Positions 1 to 7,681 of a stretch of 64,000 nt of DNA are shown here, in pieces. The notes below the pieces were generated by a model that worked only from the letters and a program-made list of their open reading frames with translations, did not search any database and was not told where the DNA came from. Each line of letters starts with the position of its first letter. Position 1 is the stretch's first letter. Source of the stretch: Paenibacillus marchantiophytorum (GTDB taxonomy: Bacteria; Bacillota; Bacilli; Paenibacillales; NBRC-103111); NCBI RefSeq assembly GCF_014640555.1, contig NZ_BMHE01000016.1, forward strand, positions 32,036 through 96,035, read 5' to 3'. The position numbers and the translations under genes are program-made.

Positions 1-200
1 AAGCAGTTTCCGCTTAAATAGAGGATCTCAGTTCCCTTTCATGCTACGTTTACCCCATTTCCCGCCATTTAGCGGATCATAGTTCCTTTTCACGCGACGC
101 TCTCTGCCATTGCAAAGCCCAAAGGGAACTAGCATCTGCTAGATTGCTGAAAACAGCTATGAAGACGCTCATCTCTTAGAGCGGCAAAGCCGCTTTTCTC
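1..200. repeat. Gene-free left edge with imperfect 51-bp tandem repeat and a small terminator
   Basis: The segments at 21-48 and 72-99 match at about three quarters of positions and lie 51 bp apart. Each contains GGATC, then AGTTCC, then a run of T and C ending in GC.ACG. At 180-197 AGCGGC-AAA-GCCGCTTTT forms a compact hairpin with a T run, probably the terminator of a gene left of the window. The 51-bp pitch recurs in the repeats near 4.6, 14.0 and 38.6 kb. No gene is visible here. Confidence 0.5.
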
Positions 201-304
201 GAAAAAGGATGTTAAGTAACGAAACACCCTCAAAGGAAGCAACAAGCGAACGTCGAATACTGTATTCATTAGCTAAAATAGTTACCTCTAGGAGGAGCGA
301 AACG

Positions 305-1291
305 ATGGATCAAGTACGTTGGGGAATTATCGGCTGCGGGGATGTTACGGAAGTTAAAAGCGGTCCGGCGCTGCAAAAAGTAGAAGGTTCCGAACTTGTC
401 GCCGTGATGCGGCGTAATGGCGAGCTGGCCGAAGACTATGCCAAACGGCACGGGGTAGCCAAATGGTATGCTGATGCTGATGCGCTGATTCATGATCCTG
501 ATGTGAACGCGATTTATGTCGCGACACCGCCAGCTTTTCATCATGAATATGCCTTGTTGGCTGCGAGAGCGGGGAAACCTGTGTATGTGGAGAAGCCGAT
601 GGCCAGAAATCACCAGGAATGTCTGGAGATGATAGCCGCCTGCGAAGAGGCGCAAGTTCCTTTGTTTGTCGCCTATTATCGAAGAGGGCTGCCTAGGTTT
701 GTAGAAATTAAACGCTTGCTGGACAGCGGCGTAATAGGGGATGTCCGTTTTGTGCAGACCACCTATTTGCAGCAGTTGAAGGATAAGCAGGGCGAAGAAT
801 TGCCTTGGCGCATCCAGCCGGAGCTGTCCGGTGGCGGGTTGTTCGTTGATTTGGCGAGTCATACGCTGGATATTCTTGATTATTTGTTGGGCCCTATTGG
901 AGATGTCAAAGGCTTCGCTAGAAATCAGTCCAAGCGCTATCAAGTGGAGGACATCGTAACGACGACCTATGCCTTTGAATCCGGTGTAATGGGGACAGGC
1001 ATCTGGGGCTTCAATACATTCACCTATAAGGATAGCAATGAAATCGTTGGCAGTCTGGGGAAAATCACATTTTCCACATTCGGCGATGATCTGCGCATAG
1101 AACGAATCGATGGTCAAATTGAGGAGCAGAAGATTCCGAATCCGCCACATATTCAGCAGCCGCTGATTACGAAGGTTGTTGAGGAATTAAGAGGAATTGG
1201 CCAAAGTCCAAGCACAGGGGTTACGGCTGCCCGGACGAATCGTGTTATGGATGAGCTGCTGAAGGATTATTATGCGAAGCCATCGCTATGA
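305..1291 (+). CDS. Gfo/Idh/MocA family NAD(P)-dependent oxidoreductase
   Basis: This 328-residue protein is a Gfo/Idh/MocA-family dehydrogenase, a cytosolic enzyme class that oxidises or reduces sugars, inositols and related polyols with NAD(P). The N-terminal Rossmann fold is seen as WGIIGCGDV within the first 15 residues, and the conserved EKPMA motif sits near residue 100. The C-terminal half has the expected alpha/beta domain, with GGGLFVDLASHTLD near residue 180. An upstream in-frame codon at 209 would add 32 residues that are not family-like, whereas ATG 305 follows a strong AGGAGG, so 305 is chosen. The substrate cannot be told. No operon partner lies downstream; the next gene starts 213 bp later behind its own promoter. 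Confidence 0.88.
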   Translation: MDQVRWGIIGCGDVTEVKSGPALQKVEGSELVAVMRRNGELAEDYAKRHGVAKWYADADALIHDPDVNAIYVATPPAFHHEYALLAARAGKPVYVEKPMARNHQECLEMIAACEEAQVPLFVAYYRRGLPRFVEIKRLLDSGVIGDVRFVQTTYLQQLKDKQGEELPWRIQPELSGGGLFVDLASHTLDILDYLLGPIGDVKGFARNQSKRYQVEDIVTTTYAFESGVMGTGIWGFNTFTYKDSNEIVGSLGKITFSTFGDDLRIERIDGQIEEQKIPNPPHIQQPLITKVVEELRGIGQSPSTGVTAARTNRVMDELLKDYYAKPSL

Positions 1292-1342
1292 TTGCGCTTG
1301 CACCAGATATTTACAAATCACACACATATGCGGATAAAACAA

Positions 1343-1398
1343 TTGACGGAAACCCAAGAGGCAATTAAACTATGGTTAATTGTGATCAATACTTGGGT
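1343..1398 (+). promoter_or_regulatory. Promoter overlapped by nested inverted repeats upstream of the TrpXYZ-like operon
   Basis: TTGACG (1343-1348) is followed 17 bp later by TAAACT (1366-1371), a plausible sigma-A promoter. An outer inverted repeat ACCCAAG/CTTGGGT (1352-1358, 1392-1398) encloses an inner one, CAATTAA/TTAATTG (1362-1368, 1376-1382). The inner arm covers the -10 region, so this could be a repressor operator or, if transcription starts upstream, a folded leader. I see no T-box consensus. Confidence 0.5.
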
Positions 1399-1504
1399 GT
1401 CTCACAGTCCTGCATCCTCAAGCTTTGCCAAGCGAAAGCGTTAAAGTGATGAGTGGAAAATGAGACCAAGTCAACAAATGGGAACGTAGAGAGGGGTAAT
1501 TCAT

Positions 1505-2563
1505 TTGAAAAAGAAAGCACTCGCGTCACTCGTTTTATCAGCAGCACTTATGCTTGTAGCAGCAGGTTGCGGGCAAAAGGCGGCGGACAAGTCTCCGGCA
1601 GCTACCACGCCAGCATCGACAGCACCGGCAGCTACAGCTGCAGCAGCGAAGAATTATAAAATTGCCATTTCGCAAATTGTTGAGCATCCTTCTTTGGATG
1701 CAACGCGTCAAGGCTTCTTGGCAGCGCTCAAAGATGCCGGGATCGTAGAAGGCACGAACTTGAAAGTTGATTTCAACAATGCTCAAGGCGACCAAACGAA
1801 CAACTTATCCATCGCCCAAAAAATTGCCTCCGCGGACAATGATTTGGTACTTGGGATCGCAACACCATCCGCACAAGCAGTTGTGCAGCAAGTGAAGAAA
1901 GCGCCAATTCTGTTTGCAGCTGTTACGGATCCGCTGGCTGCCAAAATCGTTAGCAGTGTAGACAAACCGGGCGGCAATGTATCCGGAGCATCCGATACGA
2001 ATCCAATGGCTGTAGCTCAATTAATGGATTTCGTAGCAACGAACATGCCAAAAATCAAAACGGTTGGTCTTGTTATCAACGAAGGCGAACCGAATGCTGT
2101 GATTATGGCTAAAAACGCGGAAGAATCCCTTACCAAACACGGTATTAAACTGATCAAAGCACCGGTAACAAACACTTCCGAAGTGAAGCAAGCGGCGCAA
2201 TCTCTTGTAGGTCGCGCAGATGCGTTCTTGATCACGCTGGACAATACAGTTGTTAGCGGTGTAGACGGAATTATTCAAATTGCCAACGAGAAAAAGATGC
2301 CTTTCTTCTCCAGTGACCGTGATACGGTTGAAAAGGGAGCATTCGCAACAGTTGGTTTCAAATACTATGATCATGGCTACCAAGTAGGTCAAATGGCTGT
2401 TGAAATTCTTAAAAATGGCAAAAAACCTGCTGACATGAAAGTAACAGTTCCTGAGAAACTGGATCTGATTTTGAACCTGAAAGCAGCGAAAGCGCAAGGC
2501 GTAGAAGTTACGGACGCGATGAAAAATGCTGTGAAAGATAAAGAGAAAAACATCATTCAGTAA
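1505..2563 (+). CDS. ABC transporter substrate-binding lipoprotein, TrpX-like (ABC_sub_bind family)
   Basis: This 352-residue protein has a lipoprotein signal peptide, with a hydrophobic stretch ending LMLVAAGCG so that the lipid-modified cysteine is residue 22. A low-complexity Ala/Thr/Pro linker follows, then a two-lobed periplasmic-binding fold. IAISQIVEHPSLDATRQGF and the QGDQTNNLSIAQKIAS segment are typical of the ABC_sub_bind family (PF04392), which includes streptococcal TrpX, an aromatic amino acid binder. It is anchored outside the membrane and should deliver ligand to the permease and ATPase encoded next (71-bp gap, then a 1-base-sharing junction). The start ATG at 1505 follows GAGAGGGG. 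Ligand assignment to tryptophan or tyrosine is an inference from the family and gene order. Confidence 0.85.
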   Translation: MKKKALASLVLSAALMLVAAGCGQKAADKSPAATTPASTAPAATAAAAKNYKIAISQIVEHPSLDATRQGFLAALKDAGIVEGTNLKVDFNNAQGDQTNNLSIAQKIASADNDLVLGIATPSAQAVVQQVKKAPILFAAVTDPLAAKIVSSVDKPGGNVSGASDTNPMAVAQLMDFVATNMPKIKTVGLVINEGEPNAVIMAKNAEESLTKHGIKLIKAPVTNTSEVKQAAQSLVGRADAFLITLDNTVVSGVDGIIQIANEKKMPFFSSDRDTVEKGAFATVGFKYYDHGYQVGQMAVEILKNGKKPADMKVTVPEKLDLILNLKAAKAQGVEVTDAMKNAVKDKEKNIIQ

Positions 2564-2634
2564 GCAGTAGGACACAAAAGGGGTGAACGTCACTTTCGTT
2601 CACCTCTTTTTTCAAAGCTAGGGAGGTTATTCAG

Positions 2635-3549
2635 ATGATGGATTCCATGGTGGGTGCCGTCGAGTTAGGACTGCTTTATGCCTTAATGGCATTGGGCGTT
2701 TATATCACGTTTCGTATTCTTGATTTCCCCGATTTAACAGTAGACGGCAGCTTCACCACAGGCGGGGCAATCGCTGCGATCATGATATCGCACGGTTATT
2801 CACCGATCTTGGCTTGCTTGGCTGCTTTTGTGGGCGGACTTGCTGCCGGCGCCTGCACGGGCTTGCTTCATACGAAGGGCAAGATTAATGGCTTATTGTC
2901 AGGAATTCTGATGATGATTGCGCTGTACTCCATTAATATGCGCATTATGGGAAAACCGAATATCTCGCTTTTGGGCGCGGATACACTGTTCTCCACCATG
3001 AAGCCGATTACGGTCGTGCTCATTATTGTCATTGTGTTCAAGCTTCTGCTGGATGCTTTCTTGCATACGGACCTGGGGCTTTCGCTTCGAGCAACGGGGG
3101 ATAACGCCCGAATGATCCGCAGTTTCGGAGCGAACACGGACCGCACGACGATCCTGGGCGTTAGCTTGTCCAATGGATTAGTCGCGCTGTCCGGTGCTTT
3201 GATTGCACAGCAATCAGGCTTTGCTGATATCTCGATGGGGATCGGAATGATCGTGATCGGGCTTGCTTCCGTTATTATTGGGGAAGCGATTTTCGGAGCT
3301 GGTTCAGTCTTTCGGGCGACGCTGGCGGCTGTTCTTGGTTCTATCGTGTACCGGATTGTGGTCGCGCTGGCGCTTCGTGTTGAATGGCTGAAAGCGTCTG
3401 ACTTGAAGCTGATCACAGCCATCATCGTTATCATCGCGCTGGTACTGCCTTCTATTCAGCGCTCCATCAAGCAAAAAGCAATGGCAAAACGGCGCTCGGC
3501 TGAGCTCATCGCTCGCGCTGTGCAATTGAATAAGGGAGGTAAACGCTGA
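2635..3549 (+). CDS. ABC transporter permease, TrpY-like (BPD_transp_2 type)
   Basis: This 304-residue integral membrane protein has about eight to nine hydrophobic segments. It resembles the branched-chain amino acid/ribose type permeases: it contains FPDLTVDGSF near residue 30, an LSLRATGDNARMIRSFG cytoplasmic loop near 150 that should contact the ATPase, and an IGLASVIIGEAIFG helix near 205. A GGGAGG ribosome binding site precedes tandem ATG codons (2635 and 2638). The stop codon shares one base with the start of the next gene (TGATG), which implies translational coupling. With its neighbours it forms a complete importer of the TrpXYZ type. Confidence 0.87.
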   Translation: MMDSMVGAVELGLLYALMALGVYITFRILDFPDLTVDGSFTTGGAIAAIMISHGYSPILACLAAFVGGLAAGACTGLLHTKGKINGLLSGILMMIALYSINMRIMGKPNISLLGADTLFSTMKPITVVLIIVIVFKLLLDAFLHTDLGLSLRATGDNARMIRSFGANTDRTTILGVSLSNGLVALSGALIAQQSGFADISMGIGMIVIGLASVIIGEAIFGAGSVFRATLAAVLGSIVYRIVVALALRVEWLKASDLKLITAIIVIIALVLPSIQRSIKQKAMAKRRSAELIARAVQLNKGGKR

Positions 3550-4343
3550 TGCTTCAGCTCTCCAATGTTTCCAAGCTGTTCAACCCTGGCTCGGCGGATG
3601 AGAAAATCGCCCTGATCGGGATTAACCTCAACCTGAAACCCGGAGACTTCGTCACGGTCATAGGCAGCAACGGCGCCGGGAAGTCGACGCTGATGAATGT
3701 CATCTCCGGCGTCATGACGCCGGATGCCGGCGAAGTGCGGATCGGCGGCGAGGTCATTCACCACCTGCCGGAGTACGAGCGCAGCCGGTGGATCGGCCGC
3801 GTCTTTCAAGACCCCATGGCGGGGACGGCTCCTCGAATGACCATCGAGGAGAATCTCGCCATGGCGTATGCCCGCGGCAAGAAGCGCGGGCTCAGCTTCG
3901 GCGTCACCGCGCGCAAGCGCGCGCTGTTCCTGGAACAGCTCCAGCGCCTCGGGATCGGCCTGGAAGGCCGACTGCGCGCCAAGGTGGGGCTGCTCTCCGG
4001 CGGCGAGCGCCAAGCCCTCAGCTTGCTCATGGCGACGTTCACCAAGCCGCAGATTCTGCTGCTTGACGAGCATACGGCCGCGCTCGACCCCTCGCGCGCG
4101 GAGCTGATCACACGATTGACCGAGGACATCGTGCGCGAGATGAAGCTGACCACCCTGATGGTCACGCACAACATGGAGCAGGCGATCCGACTCGGCAACC
4201 GCCTGATCATGATGGACAAAGGCCGCATCATCCTTGATGTGACCGAAGAACGCAAAAAGGACCTCACCGTAGAGCAATTGCTCGGTGAGTTCGAGAACAT
4301 AAGCGGCACCAAGCTGGCGGATGACCGCGTGGTGTTGGGATAA
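3549..4343 (+). CDS. ABC transporter ATP-binding protein, TrpZ-like
   Basis: This 264-residue nucleotide-binding subunit of the importer has Walker A GSNGAGKST near residue 39, signature LSGGERQ near 148, Walker B LLLDEH near 170 and the H-loop MVTHN near 203. The residue after the catalytic Glu is His, where Pro is more usual. The start codon overlaps the permease stop. Codon use here is noticeably more GC-rich than in the two upstream genes of the same operon, although family and order fit. A strong intrinsic terminator follows directly at 4345-4396. Confidence 0.9.
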   Translation: MLQLSNVSKLFNPGSADEKIALIGINLNLKPGDFVTVIGSNGAGKSTLMNVISGVMTPDAGEVRIGGEVIHHLPEYERSRWIGRVFQDPMAGTAPRMTIEENLAMAYARGKKRGLSFGVTARKRALFLEQLQRLGIGLEGRLRAKVGLLSGGERQALSLLMATFTKPQILLLDEHTAALDPSRAELITRLTEDIVREMKLTTLMVTHNMEQAIRLGNRLIMMDKGRIILDVTEERKKDLTVEQLLGEFENISGTKLADDRVVLG

Positions 4344-4344
4344 A

Positions 4345-4396
4345 GCAAAAAGGCTGTCTCCAAAGGTTGAAAACCTGGGGAGCAGCCTTTTTGCCA
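4345..4396 (+). terminator. Intrinsic terminator of the TrpXYZ-like operon
   Basis: GCAAAAAGGCTG (4345-4356) pairs perfectly with CAGCCTTTTTGC (4383-4394). It sits 2 bp after the ATPase stop codon, and the T-rich arm can act in either direction. Confidence 0.8.
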
Positions 4397-4440
4397 TGTT
4401 GGCGGATACTGGAAACGGCGGTATGGCTGCCGAGCCCCTG

Positions 4441-4515
4441 GTCTCCCAGTCTCTGGTCTCCCAGTCTCTGGTCTCCCAGTCTCTAGTCTCCCAGCCCCCA
4501 GTCCCCCGAGCCCTC
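4441..4515. repeat. 15-bp tandem repeat (minisatellite), about 5 units
   Basis: Two identical units of GTCTCCCAGTCTCTG at 4441-4470 are followed by a third with one change and then two more diverged units up to 4515. The C-rich run continues to about 4565. Because 15 is a multiple of three, open frames with SQSLV-type or DWETR-type repeats run through it on both strands. These have no start context or family likeness and I do not call them genes. Confidence 0.8.
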
Positions 4516-4604
4516 GTTCCCCCCAATCCCCTGATCTCGTGGTCCCCCGACCCCGTTGAGCTCCCGACCACTTGAAACTCCGACCCGCACCATCCATCTG
4601 TCAT

Positions 4605-4805
4605 TCTAATGAACTGTATGATGCTTATAGACGAGAAATTGGCTACTTTGAAGATCTAATGAACTGAATTGGCGTTATCGAGCAGTTTTTAGGCGGAATG
4701 ATGATCATTTACATGCAATAACGTATCGGGAATTCGTTAGATTTTTTTGATGAACCATTTTGATAAAATAAAGGTTGTTGAGTTCGTAAGGCGGATTGCC
4801 TCACG
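4605..4805. repeat. Dispersed intergenic repeat, copy 1
   Basis: This stretch aligns with 38567-38772 at roughly 70 percent identity by eye. The two share TCTAATGAACTGTA, ATGCTTATAGAC, GCTACTTTG, TTTTAGGCGG, TGATCATTT, ATTTTGA and TTGAGTTCGT in the same order and spacing. TAATGAACTG occurs twice within each copy, 50 bp apart. No protein is visible. It fills the gap between the ABC operon and the efflux gene together with the minisatellite. Confidence 0.7.
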
Positions 4806-4950
4806 GTCCGTTGGCCTTCTGGGCAAGCCTCCATCTACAATGATAAGCACGGGCATTGGCCCCAGCTGCTGCTTTTTAATCAGTGACGCCTTCTCCTCCA
4901 GAACCTACGCCACCGATATACATCTGAGTATAGTGAGGCTTTTCAAAATA

Positions 4951-6432
4951 TTACTTAGCAGCTGCGCTAGATTTAATAGCGGCATTAATCGCTGCTGGAT
5001 CTTCTTTCTCAATCGGCCGCTTTTTGATAAATAAAGTAAGCGGCAAAGCGACGATTACAATGAAGGTTGCGAGCAAGTAAACATCATTGACACTCATGGT
5101 GAAGGCGTGTGTGCCTATAACCACTTTATCTTTGATGCCGCTGCTAACCAACTCGGTCGTATGTGAAGCGGTTTTGGATGACAGAACCGATGTGAAGAGG
5201 GCGATGGCGAACGAGCCGAAGACGTTGCGAACCCAGTTGCTGATCGATGTGGCATGGCCGGACATGGTCCGCGGAATTTGTTCCATACCCGCATTGCTCG
5301 CAGGCATGGTCGCCAGGGCAATACCGATGTTCCGAACGATCATCCAGAACAGAATATAGCTGCGAGATACGTCTACACTTAACCAGCTAAGCGTTAACGT
5401 ACCGACAGCGATCAACGCAATTCCGCTGAACATAAGGACGCGAGGACCGAGAATGCCATACAGTTTCCCTACAATCGGCATGCACAGCGCCATGGCCAGT
5501 GATGCAGGAAGCAGAATCAGACCTGTATCCAGCGGGGTTACATGTTGAATATTTTGCAAGAAAATAGGCGTTAAAAAAGTCCCGGAATATAAACTAATGG
5601 TCACAATACTGGAAATAATAAGCGTTAACGAGTAACGTGTATTGCGTAAGAGACGAATATTTAACAGTGGTGATTCTACCGTTAGCTCTCTCCAAATGAA
5701 GAGGAGAAGGACGACGAATCCGAGAGCGAACAAGCCGATAACTTTACTCGATCCCCAACCCCAGGCATGACCTTGGGAGAAAGCGACCAGCAAAGAAAGG
5801 CTGCTGATAACGACAGTTAGCAAGCCAATGAGATCGAATTTTTTGGGCACGGAAAGACGGTAATAAGGAATCAATTTCAAAACTAAGAAAATAGCGACGA
5901 GACCGACAGGGATGTTCATGAGGAACAACCAGTGCCAGCTCCAATTTTGCAAAAGCCATCCGCTTAGCGTTGGACCGATCGCAGGAGCCATCATCGCCGA
6001 TAAAGACCATAAGGAAATCGCGATAGGTTGTTTGTCGCGAGGGATTACTTGGTAGACAATCGTCATCGTAGCAGGCATAATGAGACCACTGAATGCCCCT
6101 TGTGCGATACGGAAAGCAATAAGCGAAGTTGCATCCCAAGAAATGGCGCATAAAAAGGAAAAGACCGTGAAACCAACGAGCGCTAACGCGTATAAACGCT
6201 TGTAGCTAAACCGTTCACCGAAATAGCCGGTAATCGGGGCAATGGTGCCGCTCGCGAGCATGAAGCCCGTAATCGTCCACTGAATCTTACTTAAATCGGT
6301 TTGGAAATGCTCGCTCAAAATCGGTATGGCAATATTTATCGTGCTCATACTCAGGATTGATACGAACGATCCGAAAAAAATGGCAATCATAACAGGCCAG
6401 AATCGGACTTGCTGTAAATCATCCTTACTCAA
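4951..6432 (-). CDS. MFS multidrug efflux transporter, DHA2 (EmrB/QacA-like) family
   Basis: This 493-residue protein has 14 predicted membrane helices, the hallmark of proton-driven DHA2 drug exporters. The motif A region GYFGERFSYKRLY follows helix 2, and a motif C-like APAIGPTLSGWL lies in helix 5. SMSTINIAIPIL in helix 1 fits the TIN.ALP-type family motif. The start is a TTG at 6432, preceded at 7 bp by GGAGG. It diverges from a padR gene across a PadR-type operator covering its -35 box, so repression by PadR with relief by a toxic ligand is the likely control. The drug range is unknown. Confidence 0.88.
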   Translation of the reverse strand: MSKDDLQQVRFWPVMIAIFFGSFVSILSMSTINIAIPILSEHFQTDLSKIQWTITGFMLASGTIAPITGYFGERFSYKRLYALALVGFTVFSFLCAISWDATSLIAFRIAQGAFSGLIMPATMTIVYQVIPRDKQPIAISLWSLSAMMAPAIGPTLSGWLLQNWSWHWLFLMNIPVGLVAIFLVLKLIPYYRLSVPKKFDLIGLLTVVISSLSLLVAFSQGHAWGWGSSKVIGLFALGFVVLLLFIWRELTVESPLLNIRLLRNTRYSLTLIISSIVTISLYSGTFLTPIFLQNIQHVTPLDTGLILLPASLAMALCMPIVGKLYGILGPRVLMFSGIALIAVGTLTLSWLSVDVSRSYILFWMIVRNIGIALATMPASNAGMEQIPRTMSGHATSISNWVRNVFGSFAIALFTSVLSSKTASHTTELVSSGIKDKVVIGTHAFTMSVNDVYLLATFIVIVALPLTLFIKKRPIEKEDPAAINAAIKSSAAAK

Positions 6433-6454
6433 GGTGTTGCCTCCACTCCATCCA

Positions 6455-6482
6455 TTGACTTCTTCGCCGGATTCTCTATAAT
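6455..6482 (+). promoter_or_regulatory. padR promoter
   Basis: TTGACT (6455-6460), a 16-bp spacer, then TATAAT (6477-6482). Transcription should begin near 6489, upstream of the operator at 6514-6537, so PadR would limit its own synthesis as a roadblock. Confidence 0.65.
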
Positions 6483-6495
6483 TTGAATGAAAATC

Positions 6496-6524
6496 ATCAT
6501 ACTACCAAAGATCTAATATGTCAA
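6496..6524 (-). promoter_or_regulatory. Efflux gene promoter
   Basis: On the minus strand TTGACA (6524-6519), a 17-bp spacer and TATGAT (6501-6496) make a near-consensus sigma-A promoter. The -35 box is inside the PadR operator. Confidence 0.75.
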
Positions 6525-6537
6525 TAATGACATATTA
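6514..6537. promoter_or_regulatory. PadR operator
   Basis: A perfect inverted repeat, TAATATGTCA-N4-TGACATATTA. Its core matches ATGT-N8-ACAT, the consensus described for PadR and LmrR-type repressors. It overlaps the -35 box of the efflux gene and lies downstream of the padR start site. Confidence 0.85.
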
Positions 6538-6548
6538 AAGGAGTGTCT

Positions 6549-7088
6549 ATGAATACCCTTTCTTATGGCTTACTTAGTCTGTTAACCAAGCATTCCCGTA
6601 CAGGTTACGAACTTATGCAGCATATTCAGCCTTTCTGGCAAGCGAAGCACAGCCAAATTTACCCACTCCTTGCTCTATTAGAGCAGAAGGGGTATGTAGC
6701 ATTCGTGCATGTCCCGCAGTCCGATAAACCGGATAAAAAGGTATATTCGATAACGGACCTTGGCAAGGAAGCCATTCGTCATTGGATTAAGGAGCCAACG
6801 GATGATCCTGTTTTTCGCGATGAACTAGCGTTGAAAGTTTACTGCATCAGCCTCGTAGATAAAGAACATGCGTTGAAATTGCTTGCAGATCGCAAAGTGT
6901 ATTATGTAAAGAAAAAAGAGCGCTTCAATCAACTGTTCGATAAATTCAAAGAAGAGAGCGGCAAGGATCTGGAGGATTTGGAGATCACAGATCTACAATT
7001 CGGCCCTTATGTTCTTGTGCGAAAAGCGATGATGAAGGTCGACGCAGATCTGACTTGGTGCGAGTGGATGAAGAAGAAGCTACACTAG
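6549..7088 (+). CDS. PadR family transcriptional repressor
   Basis: This 179-residue regulator has an N-terminal winged helix (residues 1-80) with the PadR hallmark LTKHSRTGYELMQHI and SQIYPLLALLEQKGYV. A C-terminal helical dimerisation domain of the Vir_act_alpha_C type follows. An upstream in-frame GTG at 6543 lies inside the AAAGGAG site (6537-6543), so ATG 6549, 5 bp after it, is chosen. Divergent placement next to an efflux pump, with a shared operator, suggests a local sensor of phenolic or drug-like molecules. Confidence 0.88.
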   Translation: MNTLSYGLLSLLTKHSRTGYELMQHIQPFWQAKHSQIYPLLALLEQKGYVAFVHVPQSDKPDKKVYSITDLGKEAIRHWIKEPTDDPVFRDELALKVYCISLVDKEHALKLLADRKVYYVKKKERFNQLFDKFKEESGKDLEDLEITDLQFGPYVLVRKAMMKVDADLTWCEWMKKKLH

Positions 7089-7168
7089 GAGAGGAGTGGT
7101 GAATGTAACGGGGGTTATTGAGTGGTTCCTCCTAAAGGGCACAAAGGCTTAGCCGATCCGCACGTCTG

Positions 7169-7642
7169 TTATTTTCTTTCATAGGTATAATACGTATATG
7201 GAATCGTTCCGTTGACTGGCTGTTTGTAGGTTAATTGGAAGGATTCTTTGTCGAATGCCGGAAAATAAATATTTCCCGCGATTTCTTTCTCTACCTCTGT
7301 CAAATACAGTTTATCCGCTAACGGCAGCGCTTCTCTATATATCTCTCCGCCACCGGCGATGAAAATCTCGTCTTCGTCCTTCAAAAGTTCGAGCGCTTGC
7401 TCGAGGGACTTCACTGTTACACAATTCGTGTCTGTAATTTGCACCGTTCTAGAAATGATGACGGTCTTCCTCCGCGGCAAGGGCTTGCCAATGGATTCAA
7501 ATGTTTTTCTCCCCATTATGACCGATTTCCCAAGCGTAAGTTCTTTGAATCGAATCTGCTCCCCAGGGATCTGCCAGGGAATAAGTTCGTCCATGCCAAT
7601 GACGCCGTTCATGGAAGCTGCTGCGATAATTGAAATGATCAT
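7169..7642 (-). CDS. folA: Dihydrofolate reductase, atypical (DfrA-like active site)
   Basis: This 157-residue enzyme should reduce dihydrofolate to tetrahydrofolate with NADPH in the cytosol. Family features are IIAAASMNGVIG at the start, IPW at residues 21-23, GRKTFESIGKPLPRR near 44, and IFIAGGGEIYREAL near 93 that binds NADPH. After the active-site Trp it reads QIPGEQIRFK, so Glu followed by Gln stands where chromosomal enzymes have Asp-Leu (Asp27-Leu28 in E. coli). The GEQ arrangement matches my memory of trimethoprim-resistant DfrA1-type enzymes. The start ATG follows AAAGGAGG. No thyA lies beside it, so it may be a second copy. Confidence 0.85.
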   Translation of the reverse strand: MIISIIAAASMNGVIGMDELIPWQIPGEQIRFKELTLGKSVIMGRKTFESIGKPLPRRKTVIISRTVQITDTNCVTVKSLEQALELLKDEDEIFIAGGGEIYREALPLADKLYLTEVEKEIAGNIYFPAFDKESFQLTYKQPVNGTIPYTYYTYERK

Positions 7643-7681
7643 GCAATCGTTCCTCCTTTGTTGCTGTATGTAAAGGCCTTT

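Noticed and set aside
269..1150. Long minus-strand open frame opposite the Gfo/Idh gene
   Set aside because: Shadow of the plus-strand gene: His/Ile-rich nonsense composition and no ribosome binding site.
1292..1504. T-box riboswitch expected before a trpXYZ-type operon
   Set aside because: No T-box core (AGGGUGGNACCGCG-like) or specifier loop could be found, only inverted repeats.
4321..4575. Open frame with SQSLV repeats, and opposite-strand DWETR-repeat frames at 3456-4604
   Set aside because: Both are by-products of the 15-bp tandem repeat and overlap the ATPase gene or terminator. They have no start context or family likeness.
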